Of a DNA stretch of 64,000 nucleotides, positions 1 to 12,006 are shown piece after piece. Made by a program: the position numbers and the translations under genes. The notes below the pieces were generated by a model. It ran no database searches. It worked only from the letters and a program-made list of their open reading frames with translations, and was not told where the DNA came from. The stretch lies in the NCBI GenBank assembly GCA_958510825.1, contig OY294048.1, positions 28,857,026 to 28,921,025 on the forward strand, given 5' to 3'. This DNA is from Brachypterus glaber (taxonomy: Eukaryota > Arthropoda > Insecta > Coleoptera > Kateretidae). The stretch's first letter is position 1, and every line of letters begins with the position of its first letter.

Positions 1-671
1 CAGGAAATCCTTTGTATGGTATATAGCAAAATAAACTTGTGTGTTTTTGTCGTATTTTTATTTAATACGTGCATTCTTTCTTTACCGTTAATATCAGGAA
101 GGAAAATTAAAATTCTTAGAGTTTCATTTAATATTTAATTTATTACAACTAAAAACATGTATATATTACTATGTTTTACTAAAATGTATAGTACATTTTT
201 TATGAAAATACAGGTGGCCCACAAACAAAGACTATAAAGACAAGCGATATGGTATGATAGATCGTGATTATCGGTCAAATTTTTGTAACAGTTGTCGAAA
301 TCCATGCCAAAATTTGCTTTGTCTGATTGACCTGGATATGTTATTCTATATTTAACAATGTTTGGACTACAAAAATCAAGAAAGGCTTTAAATCACGCTC
401 GTAGACATTTTCTCCTCCTGGAAGTTCTGGTAAATAAGTAGCACGAAAAATCTAGCTAAAACTGTGGGGTGTCACAGGGATGGGGTGGCCCAACAATGGC
501 AAAATAGACAATATTCCGAGAACCGTACAAAATATTAAAAATCTAAAAAGGTGGTCAATTTGAACAGAATTAACCCTTCCAAACATCTTAACTTTAAAAT
601 CTTAATTGAAAACCTCCTATTAAAAAGACCATAAAAATGCTGTTTAGTGATATCAAACAAAAGGTGAAATC
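1..671. other. AT-rich intergenic sequence, no gene recognised
   Basis: Low-complexity AT-rich DNA with scattered stops in all frames. I see no repeat with a clear boundary and no protein family. An open frame of 84 codons starts at 637 and runs into the inverted-repeat element that follows; its translation resembles nothing I know and it is most likely chance. Confidence 0.5.
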
Positions 672-1592
672 GGTTCATACCCTACCAGGGTATGTATTCT
701 CGGGCTCGAGAGAACGCATTCCCGGGAGAAAGGTAGTGTGGGTTGCATATTCTTTCTCTCGAAACGCAAAACTACTTATTCTTGAACTTCACTTCGCACG
801 AAAATCGAGGAACTTTACTTCTACTACTCGGGAGCCTGAGAAGCGAGCGTTCACGGATATTTTGACGTATAAGTTAGTCGCGCGCATTTAAATATAACCC
901 TATTTTGGCTTTGGTTTTGTGTTATTATTTTGAATACCGTTTTATTTTATAATAGTTAATGAAAGAAGCTTTTTTATAATTAGAAATTATTATACATATT
1001 ATAATAATAATAATAACATAACGATGGACGATTTGGAAATTGTGGGGGCTGTTACCCTTTTGGGAGATCTGCAAGATGCGGAAGACCAAATGGAGAACTA
1101 AGAACGGGAAGTGTTGGCTAGGACCGACCCTTTCCAACTTTCTAACAAAAAAATTGTAGTGAATTCAGGACTAAAAAGCCCACTAATAACAAGAGGCTGG
1201 TCCTGAATAAAATTTAAAACAATTTTTTTTGTTGACTGCTGGTGGGCGCAGATCTTTATCTGTTTTTATTTTCATTTTCAGTCATTTCTTACACTTTAAT
1301 TTTTGGATATTAATTATAAAAAATATTCAAACCATAGCAACTTGCTTACAAATAATAAAAATAAAGACAGCCTGAGCACGCAAATTCGTGTCACATAATC
1401 TGATTGGTTAAAATCCGCTAAAATACTTGGCAACGCTGCAGCCGGCTGCAGAGATCCCATCACGCTCACTACTGTTCAAGAATAGCATTTTTTAACTTTG
1501 GGGAACTTTGATATGATGTGATCAATTCCCTTCCTATGAAAATTGTTTACGTTCTCTCGAGACCGAGAATAGATACCCTGGGGGTGGCAACC
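672..1592. mobile_element. Inverted-repeat element (MITE-like), about 0.92 kb
   Basis: The arms 672-716 and 1550-1592 are inverted copies sharing a core of about 31 bp (CCAGGGTAT...CTCGAGAGAACG) with about two mismatches. The left end is GC-richer than its surroundings. I could not settle a target-site duplication. The interior has no transposase, so a non-autonomous DNA element is the simplest reading. Confidence 0.5.
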
Positions 1593-1794
1593 TAATTTTG
1601 GCGAAAAAAACAATTACGAAAGATACAGTTTTTTGCATTTTGTTTAAATTTTTATTTTGTTACCCTTCAGTACCCACAATCACCCTTAATAAACCATAAG
1701 AATAGTTGATTTACGGTTTCGATATAAAGGTAAAATTCTAAACATAAATACAAAATACACTGCACAGTAAAAGAGCTTTCCCAATTAGCAACCT

Positions 1795-2215
1795 TAAAAA
1801 TATGCCAATATTCACGAAAACTATCCCCCTCCCCTTACGTGGTAAAGTTAGATTTTTTTTTATTTTCAGATTCACTTTCAGCAACCTCAAAAACCCCAAT
1901 ATACCAATTTTCACGAAAACTACCCCCCGCCCCTCAGGGGGTGTAATTAGAATGTTTTTATTATCAGATTCTCTTTCAGCAACCTTCAAAGGCCCAATAT
2001 ACCAATTTTCTAAAAAACTACCCCCCACCCCTCAGGGGGTAAAATTAGAAAAATATTATTATAAGATTCACTTTTAGCGAACTCAAAAACCCCAATATAG
2101 AAATTTTCAAGAAAACTACCCCCTGCCCTCAGGGGGTGGAGTAAGAATTTTTTCATTATCAGATTCACATTCAGCAACCTGAAAAAGTCCAATATACCAA
2201 TTTCAGCTATCTGAA
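1795..2215. repeat. 97/98-bp tandem repeat array, about 4.5 copies
   Basis: The phrase CCAATATACCAATTTTC recurs, with its CCAAT at 1805, 1896, 1994, 2092 and 2189, so the spacing is 91, 98, 98 and 97 bp. Each unit holds a small GC-rich dyad (CCCCTCAGGGGG) and an AGATTCACTTTCAGCAACCT segment. Open frames across this stretch on both strands come from the repeat. The same units reappear inverted on both sides of the pogo element at 34-37 kb. Confidence 0.8.
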
Positions 2216-2470
2216 AAACCCCTTTATAGCAATTTTCAACATGTATTTTTCCCATTGCCGCACACCAATGTTATCCAAAAACAATCTTGAGCGAGAACTT
2301 TTGGTAAAATACCTGTATGCCAAATTTCAAGTCTCTAGCAAAGCGTTCTTAACTTATCGTGCCCACAATATTTCCCGGAAAGACCGACCGACAATTTTTT
2401 TTTTGTTTGAAATTTTTTTATATCGACATAAAACGCCATAAAACGCAAAAATAAGCAAAAAAAAATTAAA
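2216..2470. repeat. Conserved tail of the 97-bp-array repeat
   Basis: This non-tandem stretch follows the array and contains CCCACAATATTTCCCGG and a GACCGACCGAC run. It matches 33,690-33,905 in inverted orientation over about 200 bp, so array plus tail form one dispersed repeat unit. The GACC/GGTC run is expanded in the 33.7 kb copy. Confidence 0.7.
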
Positions 2471-3653
2471 ACTTTTGCACGAATACAAGGCTTTCCGAAA
2501 TTTTGAAAATTTTCAAAATGGGAAAGCAAAATAAGTATGTATTTTTTTCAAGAAAGTTATTGCCAAAAACATTTTAAATAGTATGTAACATGATTGGGTT
2601 CTTACTAAAATGTATACATAGGGGTTTATCTCCCTTAAAGCCTTACGACGCATTTCTAGGCATATGTTTATAGGAACTTTTTCTTTTCTTTTTAGAATCA
2701 CCCCTTAAAATAAATGTCTCTATTTCTAAATATCTCTGTAAAATAACCCTGAATCATTGAAATTTTGGTTTTTAACATTTTGGTATGTAATTTTTCGTCC
2801 CCAAAACGTCAAATTTCACTTTCAAATGATTTTTTGTCAAAAACGGTTAATCCTACAGCATTACAATGTAACTGTTTTGTGTATTTTGACCTGATAAATC
2901 AAGGTCCTATAATAAAATTACCCTCCGTTTGGCACTGCCCTGATTAAAATAAGCACATGAAAATAACGTATGAATATGTGCCTTATTAAGATTAGTTCAA
3001 GTGCAAAACTTCGTTGCTATATCTCAAAGGGTTCCTTAGTTATTAAATAAAAAAGGAATTTTTTAGCCACTTTCAGAGTAGATTATCTCCCTTAGGAAGC
3101 ATTTTAAGACATATGTTTATAAGAACGTTTTGTCATTTTATGGATATAGAACCACCCCTTTAAATTTGTACCAGAAAACCGTAAACACCCTGTATATAGA
3201 CCGAATGATTAAAATTATATAAAATATAAAAAACTATTTTATTTAAATATTATAAGATATTTACTGTCTGAAAAACAATATTTTAAATAACAATCAAATT
3301 TATTATGAATACGTCTTAGGTTTGCTTTTAAAAATTTCCATAAATCCGTCTGAAAAGCAGAGTGTTCTATTGATATCCAGGTGAATATACATTGAAGATA
3401 TTCTGATGGTAAAATATCATTTGGAATTAATACAAACTTTTCTTTTGAAATGGAAATATCCAGCGTATACGCGTATTTTTACTTACTCTTTTTTGCATAT
3501 CACAAAGCATGCAGAATATGAAAAAAAAATGTTTAAATAAATATAATATTGATGAGTAGAGAAGAACTTTAACTTTATAGAGTATAATATCAGTTTTATT
3601 TATTTTTTAACAAATAATTATACCTAACACTTCATTTTTTTAATAGCATTATA
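2471..3653. repeat. AT-rich block with two diverged direct copies of a CACCCTGTATA-type repeat
   Basis: 2610-2760 and 3070-3210 are diverged direct copies sharing ATCTCCCTTA, ACATATGTTTATA(A/G)GAAC and ACCCCTT in the same order. The second ends in CACCCTGTATATAG. The layout parallels the right end of the element at 19,419-20,155, so these are probably degraded relatives. No coding sequence is recognised in the rest of the block. Confidence 0.5.
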
Positions 3654-4155
3654 CGGCATTCCTGAAGGATTAATGAGATAAAGTAGCTCTACAGAAAAAT
3701 CTGATTATCATGGGATCATGGTAGCAGAAGGTCTACACATAACAGAACCATTTACTGCTAAATCTAGAAAACTTGTTTTTGGTAAATAATGGTAAATAAT
3801 CTTCTGCAGAATAATTGTGATAATAAATTGCATATTTTGTTGAACGATTCCGATAGTATTTTTTTACCTGATTCCGAATATCTTTAAAGTAAATTGCTAT
3901 ATTTTTGCGTTTTCGAGAAAAATGCTCTTGAAAATATTTTTTTACGTTTTTCAAGTGCTTGTACAAAAATTATCATAGTACCTGAAAGCTTTTATTCAGG
4001 CTTCAATTAGAGGGGGACTCTTACTCTTTAAAATCGTACAAGAAAACCTTAACACAATGTTTAGTGGTAAATTTGAAAATAGTTTTAAAATACCTTCTGC
4101 TACCATGATCCATAATCATTTTTCTGTACATCTCATTAATCCTTTAGGAATGCCG
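3654..4155. mobile_element. Inverted-repeat (foldback) element, about 0.5 kb
   Basis: The left arm 3654-3735 and right arm 4085-4155 are inverted copies: CGGCATTCCTRAAGGATTAA at the outer ends and GGATCATGGTAGCAGAAGGT at the inner ends, with two short indels. The roughly 350-bp middle is AT-rich and non-coding. It is typical of a non-autonomous DNA element. Confidence 0.7.
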
Positions 4156-5681
4156 TGATTAGGCAACACGGCTTTTTGCTCTGATTGCAATCATACCTTT
4201 TTTAACTACTTTTCGGTCTATGAGACCCAATAAAAAATATTTAAAGCAAAATGGATACTGTGATACAACTAAGTAGGTGATGGGAGGGATGAGGAGAGAG
4301 GTGCATAAGGGGTCAAGCTTAGCGCCACGAAATTAAGATAAAAAACGTCAAATAGCATAACTAGGGGGTCAAAATTAACTAAACTAAAAATATAATACGC
4401 AGGACCGAATTTAGGGGGGGAGGGGGAAAGCCTCCCAGGAAAAGGACAATCCGAGCTTTTTTGTTGTGAGGTGGTTTGAAGATTTTCCGACTACCAGAAT
4501 ATTTCCTACAAAAAAAATTACCCTTACCAAAAATTTTGATAACTAACAAAAAAGGTCAATTCATTTTTTTTTTATATCAATCAAACTAACATTTATTTAG
4601 CTTTAGAAAAAATATATTAAAGACAATTTAGATAGAAATGTAAACGAAAAAATGTATTTTTTTTAAACCTTATGCAAACTGTATGAGTGTGCCTCTCTGT
4701 ACCTTTGTATAGTAAAAAAAAATCTGTGTAGCTAGTACGTTTATTATTATCCAAATTATTATTACGTTAATGAAAAATAAACCTACAATCCCCAGCAACA
4801 CATTACAGACCGGCCATCACTGGGCCATCTATCCGTGTGATGGCCCAGTGATGGCCCGTCGGTAAAGTTTTGCTGAGTCTGAAGGAGGTACATGTATACA
4901 GACCTGTACGAATGTACCCCCTTCGACACCTTATGAATCTGCCTCTTATGCAGTTATATATATTTTGTAACAATAATCATGATTCAAGTATAAATACTTT
5001 CTAATTTATTAGCAAAACATAATTTTTACTATGTTTACTCACCATCAAAAAAATACCTGAAACAAAAAGAACTTTATATCCGACATACACCAAATATAAT
5101 AATTTTAAAATTACTTTGGCGCCTACAATTATTGTAGGCAGTAAAGTAATTTTAAGATTGTAAAACAGTTTTTTTACTGTACTACTTCTCGATGGCGGCT
5201 AAGGACGCCTGCCACTCACTGGCAGATCTCGCACGAAAAGAGCTATGTGCTGACGCAAATTCGAGTAATAAAACCTTTTGATTTTCATGTAAGATAAGAT
5301 GTACGAATGTGCCCGGTGTACGAATGGTGCCAAACTCCCCCTACGCCTGGAAAAAAAAATGATAACCAAAAAAAAAAAAACATTTACAAAAAAAGGAAAA
5401 AACGTTAACTCCTCTCAAATTTACCGACTTATCTACTGAATTTGCAGACTGTGTCATTTCGTGGGGGTGTGATACCCCACACAACCCCTCCCCTAGGAGC
5501 GTCCCTGTCCCAGGGCCCTAGTTAAAAGAGGGCAACAGTTTATACTTTATTTTTTTACACCCCCCCCAGAACGATAAGGGCTACAAAAGGAGCACATATG
5601 CAGGGCCAGAGACCTTTAATTCCGTAAAAAGTTTAGCCGCGACAATAGGGATTTATTTTGTTTTGTAAAATTTAAATATAA
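4156..5681. repeat. AT-rich intergenic block with two strong hairpins
   Basis: 4812-4856 is a perfect 18-bp inverted repeat (GGCCATCACTGGGCCATC) around a 9-nt loop. 5105-5155 is a second hairpin with TTAAAATTACTTT outer arms and GCCTACAAT/ATTGTAGGC inner arms. Related words such as GTACGAATGTGCCC and GTACGAATGTACCC recur at about 4905 and 5300. No gene is recognised in the block. Confidence 0.5.
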
Positions 5682-5884
5682 ATTGTAGAAATTTTTGCCT
5701 GTGGCTAGAGCTTTCTTGGATTTCTGTGAAATCTTAAATTGTAACACTGTTTTAAAATTAAAATAGGCTATCAAAAATGAAAACATTGTAGAAATTTTGG
5801 CCTGTGGCTAGTGCTTTCTTAGATTTCTGTGAAACCTTAAATTGTAACACTGTTTTAAAATTAAAATAGGCTATCAAAATTGTT
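5682..5884. repeat. 103-bp tandem duplication
   Basis: The segment beginning ATTGTAGAAATTTT at 5682 is repeated at 5785 with few changes. Both copies contain the CTTAAATTGTAACACTG word and end in TTAAAATAGGCTATCAAAA. A third, much more diverged copy may lie at 5985-6070. Confidence 0.75.
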
Positions 5885-6114
5885 ATTTTTTTTTCGTGGG
5901 GCGCTAGGGCTTTTTTACGATTTAATTTTATTTATTCGAGTTTGTAAAAATTAACTAAGTTAATTAAATTTACGCTTAAAAGCGTGTTTCTTTTTATTTT
6001 CGCCTGGGGCCTTAGAGATTTCTTGCATTTTTACGAAATTTGAGATTATAACACAGTTTTAAAATGAAAATAACAATATCCACTTCGGCTTTCTTATTTT
6101 TTAAAACCCTTCTA

Positions 6115-6117
<3 letters not shown>

Positions 6118-6154
<37 letters not shown>
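6118..6154. repeat. (TA)n microsatellite
   Basis: Uninterrupted alternating AT of 37 bp. A short open frame across it encodes only alternating Tyr/Ile and is not a gene. Confidence 0.95.
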
Positions 6155-6156
<2 letters not shown>

Positions 6157-6199
6157 TATATTTTTTTCTCAAATTTGCCAAATGCTTTTTCACCCACTT

Positions 6200-6710
6200 A
6201 GAATAGACTTAGAGAGCTGAAATTTGGTATACATGCTTATCTGCCCTAACAAAATAATCTAATATACCCTAATTTACCCCCCAGCCCCCCACCCCTAAAA
6301 TATCAAAAACCTTTTTTTATCCACGTGAGTCAATTTAAAATTAAAATTGGGTTACGTACTCATCTCGTAATAATAAAATTTTACTATAAAAAAAAACAAC
6401 GGTCAACTCCCCCCCCCATCACCTCCCATGCGGCTAAGTTAACTCTAAAGGGCCCTCTCTGTTATACCTACTTATAATAAACTTGAACTGAAATTTGATA
6501 CACATGCTTATCTACCCTCAAAAAATAATTTAATATAAAATTTACCCCCCAACCCCTAAAATATCAAAAACCTTTTTTTTTATCCACGTGAGTTAATTTA
6601 AAATTAAAATTGAGTTACGTACTCATCCCATAATAATAAAATTTTACTATAAAAAAAACAACCGTCAACCCCCCCATCACCCCCCATGCGGCTAAGTTAA
6701 CTCCTTTTAC
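6200..6710. repeat. 263-bp tandem duplication
   Basis: Two consecutive copies share TACATGCTTATCT (first copy; ACACATGCTTATCT in the second), TATCCACGTGAGT and CATGCGGCTAAGTTAACT. The CCACGTGAGT word lies at 6321 and 6584, an offset of 263. Differences are mostly lengths of C and A runs. No coding potential. Confidence 0.75.
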
Positions 6711-6834
6711 CCACTTAGACAGCTAAAGTTCGGGACATATGCTTATATCCGGTGACAATATAATTTTACATAAAATCTCTGTTTCACTCCCGGGTTGCTT
6801 CACACATTAATAAATTATAACTAAAAACTTGAAA

Positions 6835-7126
6835 ATAAAACTATATAAAAAACAAGTTTTTAAACTTAAAACCCTTCTATTGATTACGTATTATGTATAA
6901 CTAAAAAGTAGAAAACAAGATATACCAATTTACAAAAACGAATTTTTTAAAAGAAGGGTTTTGGAAATGTTGGCAAAAATAAAGAAATCACAAATTCCAA
7001 AACCTTTCTTTTAAAAAATTCGTTTTTGTAAATTGGTATATCTTGTTTTCTACTTTTTAGTTATACATAATACGTAATCAATAGAAGGGTTTTAAGTTTA
7101 AAAACTTGTTTTTTATATAGTTTTAT
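6835..7126. mobile_element. Near-perfect palindrome, 130-bp arms with 32-bp loop
   Basis: The left arm 6835-6964 and right arm 6997-7126 are inverted copies with one mismatch that I can find (AGAAGGG against AGAAAGG near the loop). Arm identity is far higher than in neighbouring foldbacks, which suggests recent origin or gene conversion. It would fold into a long double-stranded RNA hairpin if transcribed. Confidence 0.85.
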
Positions 7127-9523
7127 TTATATTTACGTTGTAAAATTTTACAATAATAAATTAACAATCAAAAATTAACGAAATTCGTAAAAAAAATGTC
7201 CTGCGAAGGGCTGACGACCATTTTTTAGTAGTTAATTTTTCGTCAATGGGGGCGCAACTTCAAATATGACCCAGTGGGCATCTTATTCGGATTATATATA
7301 TATCCTACTGGGTTTAGTATAACGTAATTGTTATTTTGAAATAAAATTTTTATTATAACAAAAAATTCAAAAGTAGCTTTACCACTCTTAATAAAATTTG
7401 GTAGTAAGTAAAAAACCCTTAAATAATAATTTTACAAAGTAAAATGGGACATGCAGTGCACAAGTGGAACAGGGTGGGACATATCTCCCACTGGGTCTCA
7501 AAGGGTTAAATTCGTATTTTACACCCCCTTTACTTCAGATTAGGGAAAAAAAAGTTGGAATTTCTTCCCTTGTTTAGTCTTATTTTTCAGAATTCACTGA
7601 TTCGAGACACATATTTCCTTTCTGAGGGCCGGATAAAAATTCTCCAGAATTATTTTACCACCCAAATCATTTTACCTATTCAAACTTTAAAAATCCGAAA
7701 ATTTAAAAAATAGGTGCCTTTATACTATTTTTTCTGCAGATTCCTGTTTGAAAAATGGTTTTGTTTTTTAGGCTAAAGCCCTTTGGAATAGAAAAAATTC
7801 TAAAATATTTGAAATTCGCAGAAAATACTTATAAGCTTTACCTATTTTTATAGTTTTGGCAGAAAATTGTTGACTTTCTCCAATCTACCTTACAACATTT
7901 TTGGGGACGTCAAATACCAACAATTTGAGCCCAAAACGAAAAGTCCAGCCGCCGTCAAAAGGAATTTTGGGCGAAGCTTTGTTCTTTTGACAAAGAACGT
8001 CTCCTATATATAATATACATATGTATATTATATTTGCTATTAATAGCAAAGATTGGTGGTCTTAATTTGAACTCTTTTTATTTTTGCTATTTATTTAAAT
8101 TTATTTTAAAGACATTTTAATATCTATGATCAACTTGGTCAGACAGGTTGTGCATTACCACCGTATTTTTATGTTTGCTATAAATTCTGATAAAAACTGT
8201 TAAATGTAAGAAACATAAAACTCGTGGCGCGCAATGGTTTACTTACCCGCTTTTTTTGATCAGATCAATGAAGGGAAACCACTAAATATGTCATAGGTGG
8301 GTAGTTTTATGTTCCCTTAGGGTTACCAAAAACATCTCGTCTTCGAGATATTGTGCATCATTGCGTGCCTCCCATATCCGTCTACGCCCACTTTACTTTT
8401 CATTCTTGTCCTTTATTTAGTGCCCATTGTCATCTATTCATTGCAAAAGTCTGAATTTATAGTTCACAGAAGATCTACGGTTTTTCTAGGTTCACAAAGA
8501 CATTATATTTAAAAGAATAGCATTAACTTTGGTATGTACACAAACCATATATTATGTGGTTAACCGATATTGGTATAGATCAAGATCTTTTTCTTATAAT
8601 TGTTTTGCTACCTGATTTTAATGGGACGTTATTTTCTTTTACTTTAGGTTTTTCGTTCTTCAAGCGATTGATTTTTGAAGTAGATAAAACTTTCTGTATA
8701 AAAGAATCCATAGAAAACAATACCTAGCGATTGTTGATGAACATACGGCTACAGGAACTACACTGAAAAAAACTGAATGAATGAAACTATACTGCCTATA
8801 ATATAGATAATATTAAATAATTATACTCTTCTTAAAAATAGAGAACTAAGCTAACTATTTAAAGCCTTAAGATATAACTTCATTAAAAGAATATTCAAAA
8901 CCTATTTTCTTCTTGGGTCATATAAATATGCGTTAATATTTTTCTGTGTAAAATGCACAATAACAATGTTTTCGCAGTAAAAGTATGTATAACACCCTGT
9001 ATATATTTTTATGTAAAACTATAGTACATACAGTTTTTCTCAATTTTTCGATAATTTAGTAAAAGTTTAAACCCAAATTCAATTTAAATCGTTAGTAAAA
9101 GTATTCAGTTCTCTATTTAATACAAATTTAAAATGTATCCTTGATAACCAGAAAAAAAAGCCAGTCGATATCTTGACTGAATGCATTTTTCTTGGTTATG
9201 GAGAATTAAAAATATTTGTATATGTAAAAAAATAGAGTGCTATTTAAAATTTTAAATTTAGATACGGTTTTTATGTTAGCCTATTAAAGAACATTTATTT
9301 TAATATATATTTTTTTGCACATTGCTAACCAATATACCAATAAATTTTTTACCCATAATTTTAAAGGAATCATTTTAAAATTATTTGTTTTGACTAGGAC
9401 CTACAAATTTTAAAAAATATCTTCTTGATTTAAACAAAACCTGTAGATGCAAAAACATATTGGTTTTCTTTAAAATTTCTTTAAAATTATATGTATTTTG
9501 ATTATTATTTCTCTGGGTGTAAA

Positions 9524-9531
<8 letters not shown>
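7127..9531. other. AT-rich intergenic sequence, no gene recognised
   Basis: I see no supported gene. Short inverted words containing CCCAGTGGG occur at about 7270 and 7490 and may be ends of a small degraded element. A CACCCTGTATATA word lies near 8994. The rest is low-complexity AT-rich sequence. Confidence 0.45.

Positions 9532-9589
<58 letters not shown>
9532..9589. repeat. (TA)n microsatellite
   Basis: 58 bp of uninterrupted TA dinucleotides, preceded by an A run and followed by TGTGTG. Confidence 0.95.
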
Positions 9590-9595
<6 letters not shown>

Positions 9596-11000
9596 TGTTT
9601 GACTTGATTATCTCAAATTTCTTATGAAGACTCTACATGTCAATAAATATGAGCCTAGATCAAAATTATATAATATATCTGGGCCACCCTGTATATCCAC
9701 TATTGTAATGTATTGTTATTTATACACATTGTTATTTTAAATAATAACACTGGTCGACAAATCTGAAGATTTCTCTAACTGAGATTCCAGAAATAGGTTT
9801 ATACTAATTTTGGGTCGCTGAATGCAAATCCGAAGGGCGTTTGTCTCCATCACCCTCAAATTTTTTGATATCATAAAAAAAGTTAAAATTAGGAAAATCG
9901 ATTTTGTGTAATTACAAGAAAATGCTTTGACTTATCACATTAAAATTAAGTACGGTTAATAGTGGTAATATAAGTTATTTATTCCCCTACTTACCCAAAA
10001 ATACAATTGTGTGAATGCGTTCTAAAGTGTTTCTGTAATATATTTCTTCAACAAATTTATGTTTAAGAATTTTACAATTTCGATAAAAAATTATTATTTG
10101 TTGATTAATTTTACGTAAAAAACATATTGGACCTTTTGATCAAAGGTCAATAGTTTTCGAGAAAAATAGGTTTAAACATATCTCTGCAAGTTCCACTAAG
10201 AAAAAAACTGCTGCCAACAAGATAATACTTTCTCCTATATGTCTAGGTTTATTAAAATAAAAATAAATAAATAAAAAAAAATAATTTTTTTTTCCGAAAA
10301 AAGTCTTATGAGCAGTATATCAACCAACCATCAGTTGCTAAGTCATTTTAATAACTATAAATTCATTATTTTTTTGATTATGAAATTGAAATAAAACGTT
10401 ATTTTTAAATTTTTTATATAATAAAATTTATTTATTTATTTATTTAATACATGCCAATAAAAAAAAAGTAATAAGGTTTTAATAAAATGGGAATATTATT
10501 TTTGTCATTAAGTGATGTGATTATATAAATATAAAACCAATTTTAAACAAATTTATTATTTATGTAATTGTAATAGGTACACTGTTGTTGGATTGCAAAA
10601 TTGTTATACATATATATTCAATTTATCTGTCATAAAAGTTTTTAAAAATTTATATAAATACAATCATGAACACAATACTTTTTATTGCTAAATAAATATT
10701 TAAAAGCAGTTGATTTAACAATTGATACTTTTTTTATAAACAGACTTCATCTCTAAAAAATCTTTCAGTGTAAAATATTTTAGCAATTTAAAAATGATAA
10801 AGTACAGTTTGATAAATTTTTGCTTTTGGTCTAATAATATTTTGTCTAAAATTATTTTTTTCAATTTATTGTTAAGATTAAATCTTAGCTTTAACTTTAA
10901 AACCGATTTTTAGGGGTTTGCCTGTTTTTATTAATGGCAATTTCTCCCGTTAGATTAAACAGGGACAAAAGTTCTACCCAAAAAGGATAGAAGACATACA
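9590..11000. other. AT-rich intergenic sequence, no gene recognised
   Basis: A GCCACCCTGTATATCC word near 9685 resembles the ends of other repeats in this window. The rest is AT-rich with A and T runs and TTTA microsatellite stretches (about 10,428-10,446). No protein family is recognisable in any frame. Confidence 0.45.
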
Positions 11001-11068
11001 TACACTCCCACTTCCACCCAACCAAACAAATTCTGTATTGGTTCTTTGTTGGCCGGGCGAAAAGTGTA
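11001..11068. repeat. Degenerate hairpin related to the one at 11,164
   Basis: TACACT...CACCCAACCAAACAAAT on the left and TTGTTGGCCGGGCGAAAAGTGTA on the right form an imperfect inverted repeat. It shares words with the much better preserved hairpin 100 bp downstream, so it is probably an older copy of that element. Confidence 0.5.
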
Positions 11069-11163
11069 TCTATATTATTCTTATTACTGGCGCCATCTAA
11101 ATTTTAGTAGAATTATCTTATTCTACAGATTCACATTAGCTATGTTCGGTCATGCCGCTCACT

Positions 11164-11251
11164 GCTACACTTTCCGGCCAACCAAATAAATACTGTATTT
11201 GTTGTATGAAAAACAAATACAGTATTTATTTGGTTGGCTGGAAAGTGTAGC
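11164..11251. repeat. 40-bp-arm hairpin with 8-nt loop
   Basis: The left arm 11,164-11,203 and right arm 11,212-11,251 are inverted copies with one mismatch. The size (88 nt, one long stem, small loop) resembles a miRNA precursor, but the ends (GCTACACTTTCC) and the nearby degenerate copy favour a tiny MITE. A hairpin-derived small RNA cannot be excluded from sequence alone. Confidence 0.75.
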
Positions 11252-12006
11252 ACAAATGAGATAGAGATAGGGTAGACGTCTTTTGTTTCATAATTCTAGT
11301 TGTAGAGAGCTCCATTAACTGAAAAGAGTGCAAGTGAGAATCGAAATCACGCGAGTCGCCATGTTAAAGCTTCGGTTTCCTCCAAAAACTTTTCGTAAAA
11401 AAAATGAACCGAAAAAATACTTAAATCGGTGCCAATTTTACCATTCCCTAAATTAATTACTAACAATTATTTTTTTATTATTTTATTTTTTACTTTTTAG
11501 AGACATAGAAGTCGGTTAATTTTTTTTTGTGAAAAGTTTTTATTTTTTACTTTTTAGAGACACAGAACTTGTAGATTTGTAAAGTAATCTAAGCTAAATT
11601 ATTCCATCTCGGCAAGCTGCTGACGTCATAACGCACTGTTAGCGCGTTTTGACGTCATTATCTTAAAGATAAGTTTCTAAAAAATAAAACCAATATTTAG
11701 AGTCCAACCAACCTTATTTTAAACGAAATACTAAAGAAAATCTTGTTAAACTTTAATCGTCAAGTAATAATCAAATAACGCCTTATTGTAAAATCACAAC
11801 ATTTATAATTTTCTCTTGGTATTTTAATATTACAGGTCCAGAGAATCAAGTTTAGCGGTATTTAAAAAATTTTCAGTGTGCCGTAATATTTAAGTGATCA
11901 CTTCCTTAATCAAGTTATCTGGCTTATCCGAGTTATTTCTCTAAAAATTTGGTTGGTATTAGAACCAGATTAAGCCGTTTTTAAGTGAAATTTCGTTAAA
12001 ATGATT
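11252..12006. other. AT-rich intergenic block with a TGACGTCA dyad
   Basis: TGACGTCATAACGC at 11,621 and an inverted counterpart ending TTTTGACGTCA at 11,657 form a 37-bp dyad with two CRE-like TGACGTCA sites. It could be the end of a small transposon or a paired bZIP site. TATCTGGCTTATCCGAGTTAT near 11,918 resembles words within the duplicated unit that follows. No gene is seen. Confidence 0.45.

Noticed and set aside
637..891. 84-codon ORF near the left edge as a gene
   Set aside because: No recognisable domain. It overlaps the left arm of the 672-1592 inverted-repeat element.
1738..2255. Overlapping ORFs on both strands at 1.7-2.3 kb
   Set aside because: By-products of the 97-bp tandem array.
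6012..6197. Tyr/Ile-repeat ORF on the minus strand
   Set aside because: Translation of the TA microsatellite.
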